A stretch of 64,000 nt of DNA from Clostridium sp. Lineage in GTDB: Bacteria; Bacillota; Clostridia; Lachnospirales; Lachnospiraceae. Shown piece after piece: positions 1 through 6,923 of this stretch. Where the stretch lies: NCBI GenBank assembly GCA_023664385.1, contig JAMPFU010000010.1:26479-90478 (forward strand), given 5' to 3'. The translations under genes were made by a program, and so were the position numbers. The notes under the pieces were generated by a model. It was not told the origin of the DNA, did no database searches, and worked only from the letters and a program-made list of their open reading frames with translations. The number at the start of each line of letters is the position of its first letter. Within the stretch, counting starts at the first letter, position 1.

Positions 1-393
1 GCAAGAAAACAGGCAGAGGAGCTGCTTTGCGATGTGAATTTTAAAGCGTATGAAAGTGTTATGTTTATCTCAAAGAGCATCGGAACTGTTGTGGCGGCAG
101 TTTATGATAATGACCATGCGGTGGGTGCAAAACACATTTATTTTACTCCTGTGCCACAGACCTTTTCTGTTGCAAGGGAAGAAAGTGGTATTGTACTGCA
201 TGGGTTAAGTGATCCGTGGTGCGAAACTGCTGTGGTGGAGGAAGGCTGCCAAAGACTTGGACTTTCCCTGAAAACCTTTGCGGATGCAAATCATTCATTG
301 GAAACAGGAAATTGCTTCAGGGATTTGGAAATAATAGGTGAAGCTTGTAAGTGTGTAGAGCTGGAGCTGTTACGAAAGGATAATATTTTATGA
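1..393 (+). CDS. Alpha/beta hydrolase family protein, C-terminal part (5' end outside window)
   Basis: The reading frame is open from base 1, so only the C-terminal ~130 residues are visible. The stretch SKSIGTVVA, preceded by a hydrophobic strand (VMFIS), looks like an alpha/beta-hydrolase nucleophile elbow (G/S-x-S-x-G), and the late NHSLE could carry the catalytic His. No substrate can be assigned. The stop overlaps the next start (ATGA at 390-393), so it is translationally coupled to the DNA glycosylase. The GTG at 34 is not a credible start because coding sequence continues upstream of it. The family call rests on motif shape only. Confidence 0.6.
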   Translation, partial: ARKQAEELLCDVNFKAYESVMFISKSIGTVVAAVYDNDHAVGAKHIYFTPVPQTFSVAREESGIVLHGLSDPWCETAVVEEGCQRLGLSLKTFADANHSLETGNCFRDLEIIGEACKCVELELLRKDNIL

Positions 394-974
394 AACTAAA
401 ACGTAGTTTTTATAATCGTGATACATTAGTAGTGTCAGAGGAACTATTAGGAAAAACATTAGTCCATGTTACGGAGGAAGGCATCACAAAAGGAAAAATC
501 GTGGAGGTGGAGGCTTATATAGGACCGATGGATAAAGCAGCACATTCATACGGCAACCGCAATTCTGCAAGGACAAAAATCCAATATGGCGAGGGCGGAT
601 ATGCATATGTGTATTTAATATATGGCATGTACATTTGCATGAATGTTGTTACAAACAAAAAGGATATGCCTGAGGTTGTGCTTATCAGGGCACTTGAGCC
701 GCTGGAGGGTATCGACCTGATGAAAAAGAGAAGAAAAACGGACAAAATAAAAAATTTGTGCAATGGTCCTGGCAAGCTTTGTCAGGCAATGGGGATAACC
801 AAGGAAAATTACGGTGACGATTTGTGTGAAAATGTGCTGTATCTGGAAGAAGGAACACCTGTACCAAAGGATTGTATTTTAAAAACAAAGCGGATCAATA
901 TAGATTATGCTGAGGAGGCAAAGGATTATTTGTGGAGATTTTCCATTCAGGATAATCCATATGTATCGAAGTAA
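390..974 (+). CDS. DNA-3-methyladenine glycosylase (AAG/MPG family)
   Basis: Base-excision repair enzyme that removes alkylated purines such as 3-methyladenine by cleaving the N-glycosidic bond. The 194 residues match the usual bacterial length of the AAG/Mpg family. The conserved block VEVEAYIGPMDKAAHS is at residues 38-53, with E41 as the expected general base, followed by the Tyr-rich YVYLIYGMYICMNVV near residue 75 and NGPGKLCQAMGI near residue 125. The start overlaps the upstream stop by 4 nt. It is followed by an inverted repeat that probably ends transcription. Confidence 0.93.
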   Translation: MKLKRSFYNRDTLVVSEELLGKTLVHVTEEGITKGKIVEVEAYIGPMDKAAHSYGNRNSARTKIQYGEGGYAYVYLIYGMYICMNVVTNKKDMPEVVLIRALEPLEGIDLMKKRRKTDKIKNLCNGPGKLCQAMGITKENYGDDLCENVLYLEEGTPVPKDCILKTKRINIDYAEEAKDYLWRFSIQDNPYVSK

Positions 975-1002
975 TATATATGTATAGTAATAAAATGAAA
1001 AA

Positions 1003-1040
1003 CAGTCGCCACTATTGTAAGTAGTGACGACTGACATAAA
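1003..1040. terminator. Bidirectional terminator-like hairpin
   Basis: Arms 1003-1014 and 1022-1033 form a 12-bp stem with one mismatch. It lies between the converging glycosylase and the small minus-strand gene, with A/T-rich flanks on both sides (an A-run before it gives U's on the minus-strand transcript). Confidence 0.55.
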
Positions 1041-1095
1041 GTGTTATTTAATTTTTCGCGGGTAGAGCCGTTTCTATGGTTCTCCCTTAATATCG

Positions 1096-1314
1096 TTAAA
1101 TTAATTTCTTTATTCCGCTTAAAGCATCTGCTGCCTTGCCTGCTCCAAGCTTTGCCTGTACCCCTGCAACAACCTTGTCTACCATTCCGTCAGGAATATC
1201 AATGCCGGAAGCTTTTTCTATTGCTGCAACAGGGTCATTCTTAAATTCTTTTTTGAAATTGTCGTCGTTTTTTACTTTGTCAACGATCGTTTCAATCTGC
1301 TCCTTAATGTCCAT
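1096..1314 (-). CDS. Small helical protein of unknown function (72 aa)
   Basis: Short, charged, probably all-helical protein beginning MDIKEQIETIVDKVKND, with a central DPVAAIEKASGIDIPD and a Gly/Ala/Lys-rich tail. There is no signal peptide or membrane segment. Similar-looking short proteins, loosely like the leader-type Nif11 fold (a run of helices around a D-P-x-A-A/V-x-E-x-x-G-I/F core), are common in Clostridia, but I cannot assign a function. AAGGAG lies about 11 nt before the ATG. It starts 34 nt after the upstream minus-strand lipoprotein gene and probably shares its transcript. Confidence 0.7.
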   Translation of the reverse strand: MDIKEQIETIVDKVKNDDNFKKEFKNDPVAAIEKASGIDIPDGMVDKVVAGVQAKLGAGKAADALSGIKKLI

Positions 1315-1348
1315 TCGGCTTAAATCTCCTTAAAGTAATAGTTACTAT

Positions 1349-1852
1349 TTACTTGCTGTATATTTTGTTAAAAACATCAGTTCCGTCAGGGTTGCGGTAA
1401 ATATATTGTATGCTGACACCCTCTACGCCGGTCTGCTGTTCCATTATGCCAATGAGATTCTGACTATCGATTGCGTTCTGCAGCTCCTTGTCAAGAGATT
1501 CCTGCAGCTCCGAAATAGTGTCCTCAGGCATAGGGTCCTTAAATACATAGATATACACAAATGTGTTGCCGTCAATTTCGTAGCTTACATCTGAATATGT
1601 GGAAGCATAAGCTGTCTTTGCAGATTCCATATCGGCATCCATTGCATCTTTAACGCCCGGCTCTGCCATGTAATCATCTAAAGTTTTTGCAGCAGCAGTC
1701 GTATCTGCTGAAGTGTCATCGTCCTTGTCAGCCTCCGTTCTTTCAGCCTCTGTAACAGTGTCATCTTCTGTGGTTTCTTGCTTTGAGCATCCAACAAGCA
1801 TTGCTGCAGACATGGTAAATGTCATAAGCAACATCAATAGTTTACGTTTCAT
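1349..1852 (-). CDS. Lipoprotein, DUF4854-like
   Basis: 167 residues with an N-terminal signal and lipobox (AMLVGC, Cys22), so it should be anchored on the outer face of the membrane. A low-complexity Asp/Glu/Thr linker follows, then a compact domain (DDYMAEPGVKDAMDADM ... NTFVYIYVFKDPMPED ... VEGVSIQYIYRNPDGT) resembling the DUF4854 group of clostridial lipoproteins. The function is unknown. AAGGAGG precedes the ATG. It is read from a consensus minus-strand promoter at 1948-1976, divergent from feoA, and is probably cotranscribed with the 72-aa gene. Confidence 0.75.
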   Translation of the reverse strand: MKRKLLMLLMTFTMSAAMLVGCSKQETTEDDTVTEAERTEADKDDDTSADTTAAAKTLDDYMAEPGVKDAMDADMESAKTAYASTYSDVSYEIDGNTFVYIYVFKDPMPEDTISELQESLDKELQNAIDSQNLIGIMEQQTGVEGVSIQYIYRNPDGTDVFNKIYSK

Positions 1853-1947
1853 TTTTTTTCCTCCTTAAAATAATCAATAGGTATGGACAAAATCCCTGCT
1901 ATGTTTTAGAAATAGTACGATTTGCCCACTTCTAATTAACAAATGAA

Positions 1948-1976
1948 ATAATACTACAAATTATTAACACTGTCAA
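1948..1976 (-). promoter_or_regulatory. Sigma-A promoter of the DUF4854-like lipoprotein gene
   Basis: On the minus strand, TTGACA (1976-1971) and TATTAT (1953-1948) are separated by exactly 17 bp. The arrangement is divergent from the feoA promoter about 55 bp away. Confidence 0.7.
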
Positions 1977-2028
1977 ATCATGAAATAAAACTTGTGAAAT
2001 AAAACCGTAAATAAAACAAAAATTACTA

Positions 2029-2057
2029 TTGACAAATAAGAGGAAAGCGAATAAAAT
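2029..2057 (+). promoter_or_regulatory. Sigma-A promoter of the feo operon
   Basis: TTGACA at 2029-2034 and TAAAAT at 2052-2057 are spaced 17 bp apart. The -10 box is followed after 8 bp by the palindrome at 2066-2081, so a bound repressor would cover the transcription start. Confidence 0.75.
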
Positions 2058-2065
2058 GATTATGG

Positions 2066-2081
2066 GTTAGCAAATGCTAAC
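2066..2081. promoter_or_regulatory. Palindromic operator, probable DtxR-family (iron) site, upstream of feoA
   Basis: GTTAGCAAATGCTAAC is a perfect 16-bp palindrome with the TTAG-N6-CTAA core of DtxR/IdeR-type operators. It sits just downstream of the feoA promoter. A degenerate copy (GTTAG-N6-CAAAC) is at 2099-2114, and an identical half-site arrangement occurs at 5798-5813. The encoded DtxR-family regulator at 5220-5588 is the obvious candidate binder. Site assignment is inferred from sequence only. Confidence 0.65.
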
Positions 2082-2143
2082 TTTTTTAAGAAACACTGGT
2101 TAGTAAAAACAAACCAATTATTAAAAAGGGCATGGTGATACAT

Positions 2144-2356
2144 ATGACTTTAAAAGATGCAGTGGAAGGCAATGAATATGTTATTCAGGATATTGCGGCG
2201 GATGATGACGAGCTGGTAAGCTTTTTATTTTCCCTCGGCTGCTACAGCGGAGAGTCCATTACCGTGGTTTCACGGTTAAAGGGCGGCTGTGTGGTTTCCA
2301 TTAAGGATGGCAGATACAATATCGACAACCAGCTTGCAGATGCAATATGTATTTAA
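2144..2356 (+). CDS. feoA: Ferrous iron transport protein A (FeoA)
   Basis: Small cytoplasmic SH3-like accessory protein of the FeoB ferrous-iron transporter. About 70 residues with the usual FeoA pattern MTLKDAVEGNEYVIQDI followed by LFSLGCYSGESITVVSRLKGG and a C-terminal DNQLADAI. An in-frame ATG exists at 2132, but the purine run ends one base before it. The ATG at 2144 gives the canonical MTLKDA start with better spacing and is preferred. It is the first gene of the iron-repressed-looking feo operon. Confidence 0.92.
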   Translation: MTLKDAVEGNEYVIQDIAADDDELVSFLFSLGCYSGESITVVSRLKGGCVVSIKDGRYNIDNQLADAICI

Positions 2357-2383
2357 TTGCATGTTTGAAAGCTTAAGAAACAG

Positions 2384-2433
2384 AGTGCCAAAAAGCCGGT
2401 AGGAATACAGGGATGCTTGGGGCACTTTGCTTT
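2384..2433 (+). other. Intercistronic hairpin between feoA and feoB
   Basis: AGTGCC (2384-2389) pairs with GGCACT (2421-2426), and an inner AAGC/GCTT pair extends it. The 3' side is followed by a weak T-rich run (TTTGCTTTT). It lies in a ~160-nt gap unusual for feoA-feoB and could attenuate or process the transcript so that the two proteins are made at different levels. Confidence 0.4.
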
Positions 2434-2517
2434 TGGAAATGCAGTTAGTCCTATATAACTTATGTTACATATTTAACAATAATTTTATATTATTTTAAAA
2501 AGAGGAGGAAATTTCAA

Positions 2518-4518
2518 GTGAGAATCGCATTGACGGGTAACCCCAATTCCGGCAAGACCACGATGTACAACGAGCTTACGGGCCGTAATGAAAAAGTGGG
2601 AAACTGGGCGGGCGTTACTGTAGACAAAAAAGAACACCCGATTAAAAAATCATATTATGCGGGAGAGGAGCAGCTTGTTGCCGTGGATCTTCCCGGAGCA
2701 TACTCCATGTCACCGTTCACAAGTGAGGAGAGTATTACAAGCTCATATGTAAAAAAGGAAAATCCAAATGTTATCATAAACATTGTAGACGCTACCAATT
2801 TAAGCCGTAGCCTTTTCTTTACAACACAGCTTTTGGAGCTTGGAATACCGGTTGTTGTAGCGCTTAATAAGAGTGACATTAACGAAAAGAAGGAAACGAA
2901 AATTGATGAGGAGGCTTTATCCGAGAAGCTTGGATGTCCTGTCATAAAGACAGTTTCCACCTCCGCCGAGGGCTTGAAGACAGTTGTTGAGACTGCTGTG
3001 GAGGTGGCAAATACCGTACAGAACGCACCTTATACGCAGGGGGATATTGACCTTACGGATAAGAGCGTTGTTGAGGCGGCAGACCGTAAACGTTTTGAGT
3101 TTGTAAATAAAATTGTCAAGGACGTAGAGACACGTAAGGTACTTACAAAGGATAAGAATACGGGAGATAAGATTGATGCAGTGCTTACAAATAAATGGCT
3201 TGGAATTCCTATATTTGCAGTTGTTATGTTTCTTGTATTCCAAATTTCGCAGGCTTGGGTAGGACCGCTTATTGCAGATACTCTGGTAGGCTGGCTGGAG
3301 AGCTTTCAGGAATGGGTTGGCGGATTGCTTGAAAATGCGTCGCCGCTTCTTTCTGCACTTTTGGTTGACGGTGTAATCGGCGGTGTGATTGCGGTTATCG
3401 GTTTCCTGCCGCTTGTTATGGTAATGTATTTCCTGATTGCCCTTTTGGAGGACTGTGGTTATATGTCAAGAGCTGCCGTTGTGCTTGATCCGATATTCAA
3501 GAAGGTTGGACTTTCAGGAAAATCAGTCATTCCATTTGTTATTGGAATTGGATGTGGAGTGCCGGGTATCATGGCAAGCCGTACGATTCGTAATGAACGT
3601 GAGAGAAGGGCAACGGCGATGCTTACACCATTTATGCCTTGTGGAGCAAAAATACCTGTAATCGCCTTGTTTGCAGGCGCATTCTTTGACGGTAAGGGCT
3701 GGGTAAGCGCATTAATGTATTTCACGGGCATAATCCTTATATTCCTCGGTGCGCTTCTTGTAAATAAGGTTGCAGGATATAAGGTAAGAAAGTCATTTTT
3801 TATCATTGAGCTGCCTGATTATAAGCTCCCTTCCCTTTGGGGCGCATTTAAGTCAATGTGCAGTCGTGGATGGGCGTACATAGTTAAGGCTGCGACAATT
3901 ATTCTTCTTTGTAATACGGCTGTTCAAATTATGCAGACCTTTGATTGGAGCTTTGGCGTTGCCGAGACAGCAGACGCATCCATTCTCGCATCAATCGCAA
4001 GACCGTTTGCTTATCTGCTTGTTCCGATTGTGGGCGTATTAAGCTGGCAGCTTGCAGCAGCGGCTGTTACCGGATTTATAGCAAAGGAAAATGTTGTAGG
4101 AACGCTTGCTGTATGCTTTGTTGGACTTGAAAATCTGATTGATACTGAGGAGCTTGCACTTATGGAGGGCGCAGGTACCGAGGTTGCAGGAGTAATGGCT
4201 ATCACTAAGATTGCTGCACTTGCATATCTTATGTTTAACCTTTACACACCGCCTTGCTTTGCTGCCATTGGCGCAATGAATTCAGAGATGAAAAGTGCAA
4301 AATGGTTATGGGGCGGCATCGGTCTTCAGTTCGGTGTCGGTTATACCGTTGCTTATCTTGTATATACAATTGGAACACTTATCACTGCACCGGATAGCTT
4401 GAAGGTTGGTGCTGCACTTGGAGGTCTTGCTGCTGTAGTTGTTATGGTTGGTGTCGTTGTTGCTATCATTGCCCATACAAACAGACAGCTTAAGGCAGAA
4501 TATGCGTTGGCGAAGTAA
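2518..4518 (+). CDS. feoB: Ferrous iron transporter FeoB
   Basis: Polytopic Fe(II) transporter with an N-terminal GTPase domain, 666 residues. G1 GNPNSGKTT is at residues 7-15, G3 DLPGAYSM near 57 and G4 NKSD near 121. The membrane part carries two Gate regions: IGCGVPGIMASRTIRNERE (near 343) followed by PFMPCGAKIPV (near 371), and a second Gate with TGFIAKENVVGTL near 520. The start is GTG at 2518 behind GAGGAGG. It is followed 3 nt later by a Cys-rich accessory gene. Expected to be repressed when iron is sufficient. Confidence 0.97.
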   Translation: MRIALTGNPNSGKTTMYNELTGRNEKVGNWAGVTVDKKEHPIKKSYYAGEEQLVAVDLPGAYSMSPFTSEESITSSYVKKENPNVIINIVDATNLSRSLFFTTQLLELGIPVVVALNKSDINEKKETKIDEEALSEKLGCPVIKTVSTSAEGLKTVVETAVEVANTVQNAPYTQGDIDLTDKSVVEAADRKRFEFVNKIVKDVETRKVLTKDKNTGDKIDAVLTNKWLGIPIFAVVMFLVFQISQAWVGPLIADTLVGWLESFQEWVGGLLENASPLLSALLVDGVIGGVIAVIGFLPLVMVMYFLIALLEDCGYMSRAAVVLDPIFKKVGLSGKSVIPFVIGIGCGVPGIMASRTIRNERERRATAMLTPFMPCGAKIPVIALFAGAFFDGKGWVSALMYFTGIILIFLGALLVNKVAGYKVRKSFFIIELPDYKLPSLWGAFKSMCSRGWAYIVKAATIILLCNTAVQIMQTFDWSFGVAETADASILASIARPFAYLLVPIVGVLSWQLAAAAVTGFIAKENVVGTLAVCFVGLENLIDTEELALMEGAGTEVAGVMAITKIAALAYLMFNLYTPPCFAAIGAMNSEMKSAKWLWGGIGLQFGVGYTVAYLVYTIGTLITAPDSLKVGAALGGLAAVVVMVGVVVAIIAHTNRQLKAEYALAK

Positions 4519-4521
4519 AGT

Positions 4522-4695
4522 ATGGAAAATATTATAATTATTGCGATTGTTTTAGCAATCGTTTTGGGAATTATATATTATTTATACAAGGCAAAAAAAC
4601 GTGGGGAAACCTGTATCGGATGTCCTTACGCAAAGCAGTGTGCAAACAGAAAGAATGGTTGTGGCAGCGGCGATTGTCATAAGGATAATTTCTAA
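4522..4695 (+). CDS. FeoB-associated Cys-rich membrane protein (57 aa)
   Basis: Very short gene starting 3 nt after feoB. It has one N-terminal transmembrane helix (ENIIIIAIVLAIVLGIIYYLY) and a basic cytoplasmic tail with CIGCPYAKQC, then NGCGSGDC: five Cys in about 22 residues. This is the pattern of the FeoB-associated Cys-rich membrane protein family often found after feoB in Firmicutes, presumably handling or sensing Fe(II) on the inner side. Translational coupling to feoB is likely. The biochemical role is not established from the sequence. Confidence 0.85.
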   Translation: MENIIIIAIVLAIVLGIIYYLYKAKKRGETCIGCPYAKQCANRKNGCGSGDCHKDNF

Positions 4696-4729
4696 ATGCT
4701 GTGGCGGTATTTGATGCAGGAGGCTTGGC

Positions 4730-5071
4730 ATGGAAAACATTATTATTATCATTATCGTTGTAATTGCCATAAGCGGCGGGGTCATTTCCTCGGTCAGGCA
4801 TTTTAAGGGAAAAGGCGGATGCTGTGGAGGCGGAGGCAGCTATAGGACAAAAAAGAAGCTTTCCAATATTATTGAAAAAAAGACTTTTCAGGTTGAAGGA
4901 ATGCATTGTGAGCATTGCAGAAACAGGGTTGAGGAAGCTGTGAATGACATAAAAGGCGTTTCGGGAAAAGTAAATCTCAAAGAGAGAACGCTCACGGTTT
5001 CTTATGCCGAGAAGGTCAGTGATGATATCATAATATCCCGTGTTGAAAAGGCGGGATATAAAATAAAGTAA
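4730..5071 (+). CDS. Membrane-anchored heavy-metal-associated (HMA) domain protein
   Basis: 113 residues: an N-terminal transmembrane helix (IIIIIIVVIAISGGVIS), a Gly/Cys linker GGCCGGGG, a basic stretch, and an HMA ferredoxin-like domain from about residue 50 with the metal-binding loop GMHCEHC at 57-63. HMA domains bind soft metals, classically Cu(I). In this operon it may instead serve iron handling or metal cross-talk. It is the fourth gene of the feo operon, 34 nt after the Cys-rich protein, and ends at a strong terminator. Confidence 0.85.
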   Translation: MENIIIIIIVVIAISGGVISSVRHFKGKGGCCGGGGSYRTKKKLSNIIEKKTFQVEGMHCEHCRNRVEEAVNDIKGVSGKVNLKERTLTVSYAEKVSDDIIISRVEKAGYKIK

Positions 5072-5078
5072 AAAATAA

Positions 5079-5112
5079 GGGCATGTCGCATAATGTGGCA
5101 GCCCTTTTTTAT
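5079..5112. terminator. Bidirectional terminator between feo operon and dtxR-type gene
   Basis: GGGC (5079-5082) and GCCC (5101-5104) close an imperfect inverted repeat followed by TTTTTT on the plus strand. The A-rich sequence before it gives the matching U-tract for the convergent minus-strand gene. Confidence 0.7.
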
Positions 5113-5219
5113 TTTACTAAGAAGGTTCTCTGAAATTTCCTGCTTGATAGGAAATTCCTCTGAATTATTTATAGACAGGATTAACAAAGTATCATTAAGG
5201 TTGTGGCAGCATAAAGCAC

Positions 5220-5588
5220 CTAGTTCTTGTCAGCTATATATTTTTTGATTGCGGAAAAGCTTTCGGGACTTATCACATGCTCAATACGGCAGGCATCCTC
5301 TGCGGCAATCTTCTTGTCAACACCGATTGAGGAAAGCCATTCTGTCAGAAAAACATGCCGCTCATATATTTTATTTGCAATCTCCATGCCGCTTTCCGTC
5401 AAATCAATATAACCATTTCCGTCTACGGTAATATAATGGTTCTCCCTTAAATTTTTCATGGCAACGCTTACGCTTGGCTTGGAAAAGGAAAGCTCCTGGG
5501 CGATGTCGATGGAACGCACATGGGACATCCTCCGGTTTAATACTAAAATTGTTTCAAGATAGTCCTCAGCAGACTCACGTATTACCAT
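5220..5588 (-). CDS. DtxR/MntR-family metal-dependent repressor
   Basis: 122-residue winged-helix regulator with a metal-binding/dimerization domain and no SH3-like C-terminal domain, as in MntR. Aligning by eye with Bacillus MntR (offset +1), the ligand set is D9, E12, H78, C100, E103, H104. The Cys at 100 is what DtxR/IdeR iron sensors use, whereas D9 is MntR-like, so the site is a hybrid. Being convergent with the feo operon, which carries DtxR-like palindromes, argues for iron control. GAAAGAAGG precedes the ATG. Confidence 0.9.
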   Translation of the reverse strand: MVIRESAEDYLETILVLNRRMSHVRSIDIAQELSFSKPSVSVAMKNLRENHYITVDGNGYIDLTESGMEIANKIYERHVFLTEWLSSIGVDKKIAAEDACRIEHVISPESFSAIKKYIADKN

Positions 5589-5643
5589 AAAAAAACCTTC
5601 TTTCCATAACGCCGGCTAAAATACCATGACATTTATAATAAAC

Positions 5644-5673
5644 TATTATAACATAATTGATTATAAACTTCAA
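5644..5673 (-). promoter_or_regulatory. Probable promoter of the DtxR-family gene
   Basis: On the minus strand TTGAAG (5673-5668) and TATAAT (5649-5644) are 18 bp apart, about 55 bp before the start codon. Confidence 0.45.
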
Positions 5674-5764
5674 TGAAGCAAGGTAAGGAAAAAAATAAAA
5701 ACAAAGTGAGAAAAATATAAAAACAATATTTAAAAACGTAGGGTAAAAACATAACAAAAAAATG

Positions 5765-5793
5765 TTGACATTCAATAAGACAGGGTGTATTAT
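5765..5793 (+). promoter_or_regulatory. Consensus sigma-A promoter with no downstream gene before a terminator
   Basis: TTGACA (5765-5770), 17 bp, TATTAT (5788-5793). The predicted start near 5800 falls in the palindrome at 5798-5813. A terminator follows within 90 nt, so its product should be a short RNA. Confidence 0.7.
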
Positions 5794-5797
5794 TTTA

Positions 5798-5813
5798 GTT
5801 AGAAATAGCTAAC
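5798..5813. promoter_or_regulatory. Palindromic operator matching the feoA site
   Basis: GTTAGAAATAGCTAAC has the same GTTAG-N6-CTAAC arms as the site at 2066-2081 and the same position relative to a consensus promoter (just downstream of the -10). Probably bound by the same DtxR-family repressor. Confidence 0.6.
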
Positions 5814-5890
5814 TCGCTATGGACATGATATAGATTAACTCCTTTCTCACGGGAGGACCGTCGTAAAATTATTACGGCGGTCTTCTTTTT
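5800..5890 (+). ncRNA. Candidate metal-regulated small RNA (~90 nt)
   Basis: A consensus promoter with operator is followed by about 55 nt without a credible gene and then a rho-independent terminator (stem 5856-5866/5872-5882, loop AATTA, then TTCTTTTT). The RNA would carry a pyrimidine-rich segment AACTCCTTTCTC (5837-5848), complementary to AGGAG-type ribosome binding sites, as in C-rich iron-responsive sRNAs of Firmicutes such as FsrA. It could instead be an attenuated leader for the lipoprotein at 5962. Prediction from sequence architecture only. Confidence 0.45.
5856..5890 (+). terminator. Rho-independent terminator of the short RNA
   Basis: An 11-bp stem (5856-5866 with 5872-5882, one G-U pair), loop of five, followed by TTCTTTTT. 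Confidence 0.8.
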
Positions 5891-5961
5891 GTGGTGGAAA
5901 AAAATTCTATAATTTGGTACAATAACCGTTAGGTATGCCATATATTGTTTTTGGAGAGATT

Positions 5962-6906
5962 ATGAAGCGTATAGTATGTTTAATAATGATTATGTTGTTT
6001 TGTATAAACCTTTGCTCCTGCAGCGAGAAGGAGCCTCCCTCGCTTAATCAGGAAAAGCTGATTGAAATTACGTCAAGACCCTTGGGGATGGTGGACCGCT
6101 ATAAGCTTTACACACTGCATATATGTGTGTATAATGACTGCACGGTGGAGCTTTATGCCAATGATTTTGATTACTGGTACAGCGATGCGGCGTGTGAGCG
6201 GACAACGGTGCAGATAACAGAGGCGGAGCTTGAGGATATAAAAAGGGCGATAGAGGAAAATGACGCTCTTAACCTGAATGAAAATGTAGGAAACAGGGAT
6301 CTTCGGGAGGGAACGATAAAAAGCTTTGTTATATATGCTGATGACGGCGAGCATAGGTCAGGCGGACTTAGTCCTTCAAACCGAAGCTTTTTAAGGGTGT
6401 ACGACCTTGTATACAATCTTGTCAGGGAGGAAAGCTTTGTTTACACAGGCAGCATAGAGCGGCTCCAGGCAGAGGGCTATGGAAGACGGTTTGACAGGGG
6501 GCCGAGACTGCATGACAGTAAAGATACCCGAATTATTACAACGGATATGATACAGGATTTTGTAATTGTTCCTGCCGAGGAGATTGAGGTGGCAGATGCG
6601 ACACAGACCGACGCCGAGGTTGACGAGCTGTACGGGGCAGCCATATTGCTTAACGAGGAGGGGACTGCTGCTATATATGATGCCACGGGCTATGTGACTG
6701 ACGAACCGTTAATTTTTTTCTTATACAACAATAATACGCTGTATGATATTGTAAAAATAAATAATCAGATTAAGGACGGCACAATATATTTGAATCATAT
6801 ATATAATGAGGCTGATGCTGTCAAGGTGGTTGATGAGCTTGAGGCGAGCCTTAATTTGTGGCGTGAGTTTAAGGCTGAGGAAGAAGGCATGGAAAATTCT
6901 GATTAA
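5962..6906 (+). CDS. Lipoprotein of unknown function (314 aa)
   Basis: The signal peptide starts MKRIVCLIMIMLF and ends in a lipobox around NLCSCS, so it is a surface-anchored lipoprotein. The rest is acidic and Tyr-rich, alternating strands and helices, with no motif I recognise. An in-frame ATG at 5935 lacks a ribosome binding site, while GGAGAG precedes the ATG at 5962, and the signal peptide begins there. It sits 17 nt before the glmU-like gene and may be cotranscribed with it. Confidence 0.75.
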   Translation: MKRIVCLIMIMLFCINLCSCSEKEPPSLNQEKLIEITSRPLGMVDRYKLYTLHICVYNDCTVELYANDFDYWYSDAACERTTVQITEAELEDIKRAIEENDALNLNENVGNRDLREGTIKSFVIYADDGEHRSGGLSPSNRSFLRVYDLVYNLVREESFVYTGSIERLQAEGYGRRFDRGPRLHDSKDTRIITTDMIQDFVIVPAEEIEVADATQTDAEVDELYGAAILLNEEGTAAIYDATGYVTDEPLIFFLYNNNTLYDIVKINNQIKDGTIYLNHIYNEADAVKVVDELEASLNLWREFKAEEEGMENSD

Positions 6907-6923
6907 GAAAGATGAGGATGATT

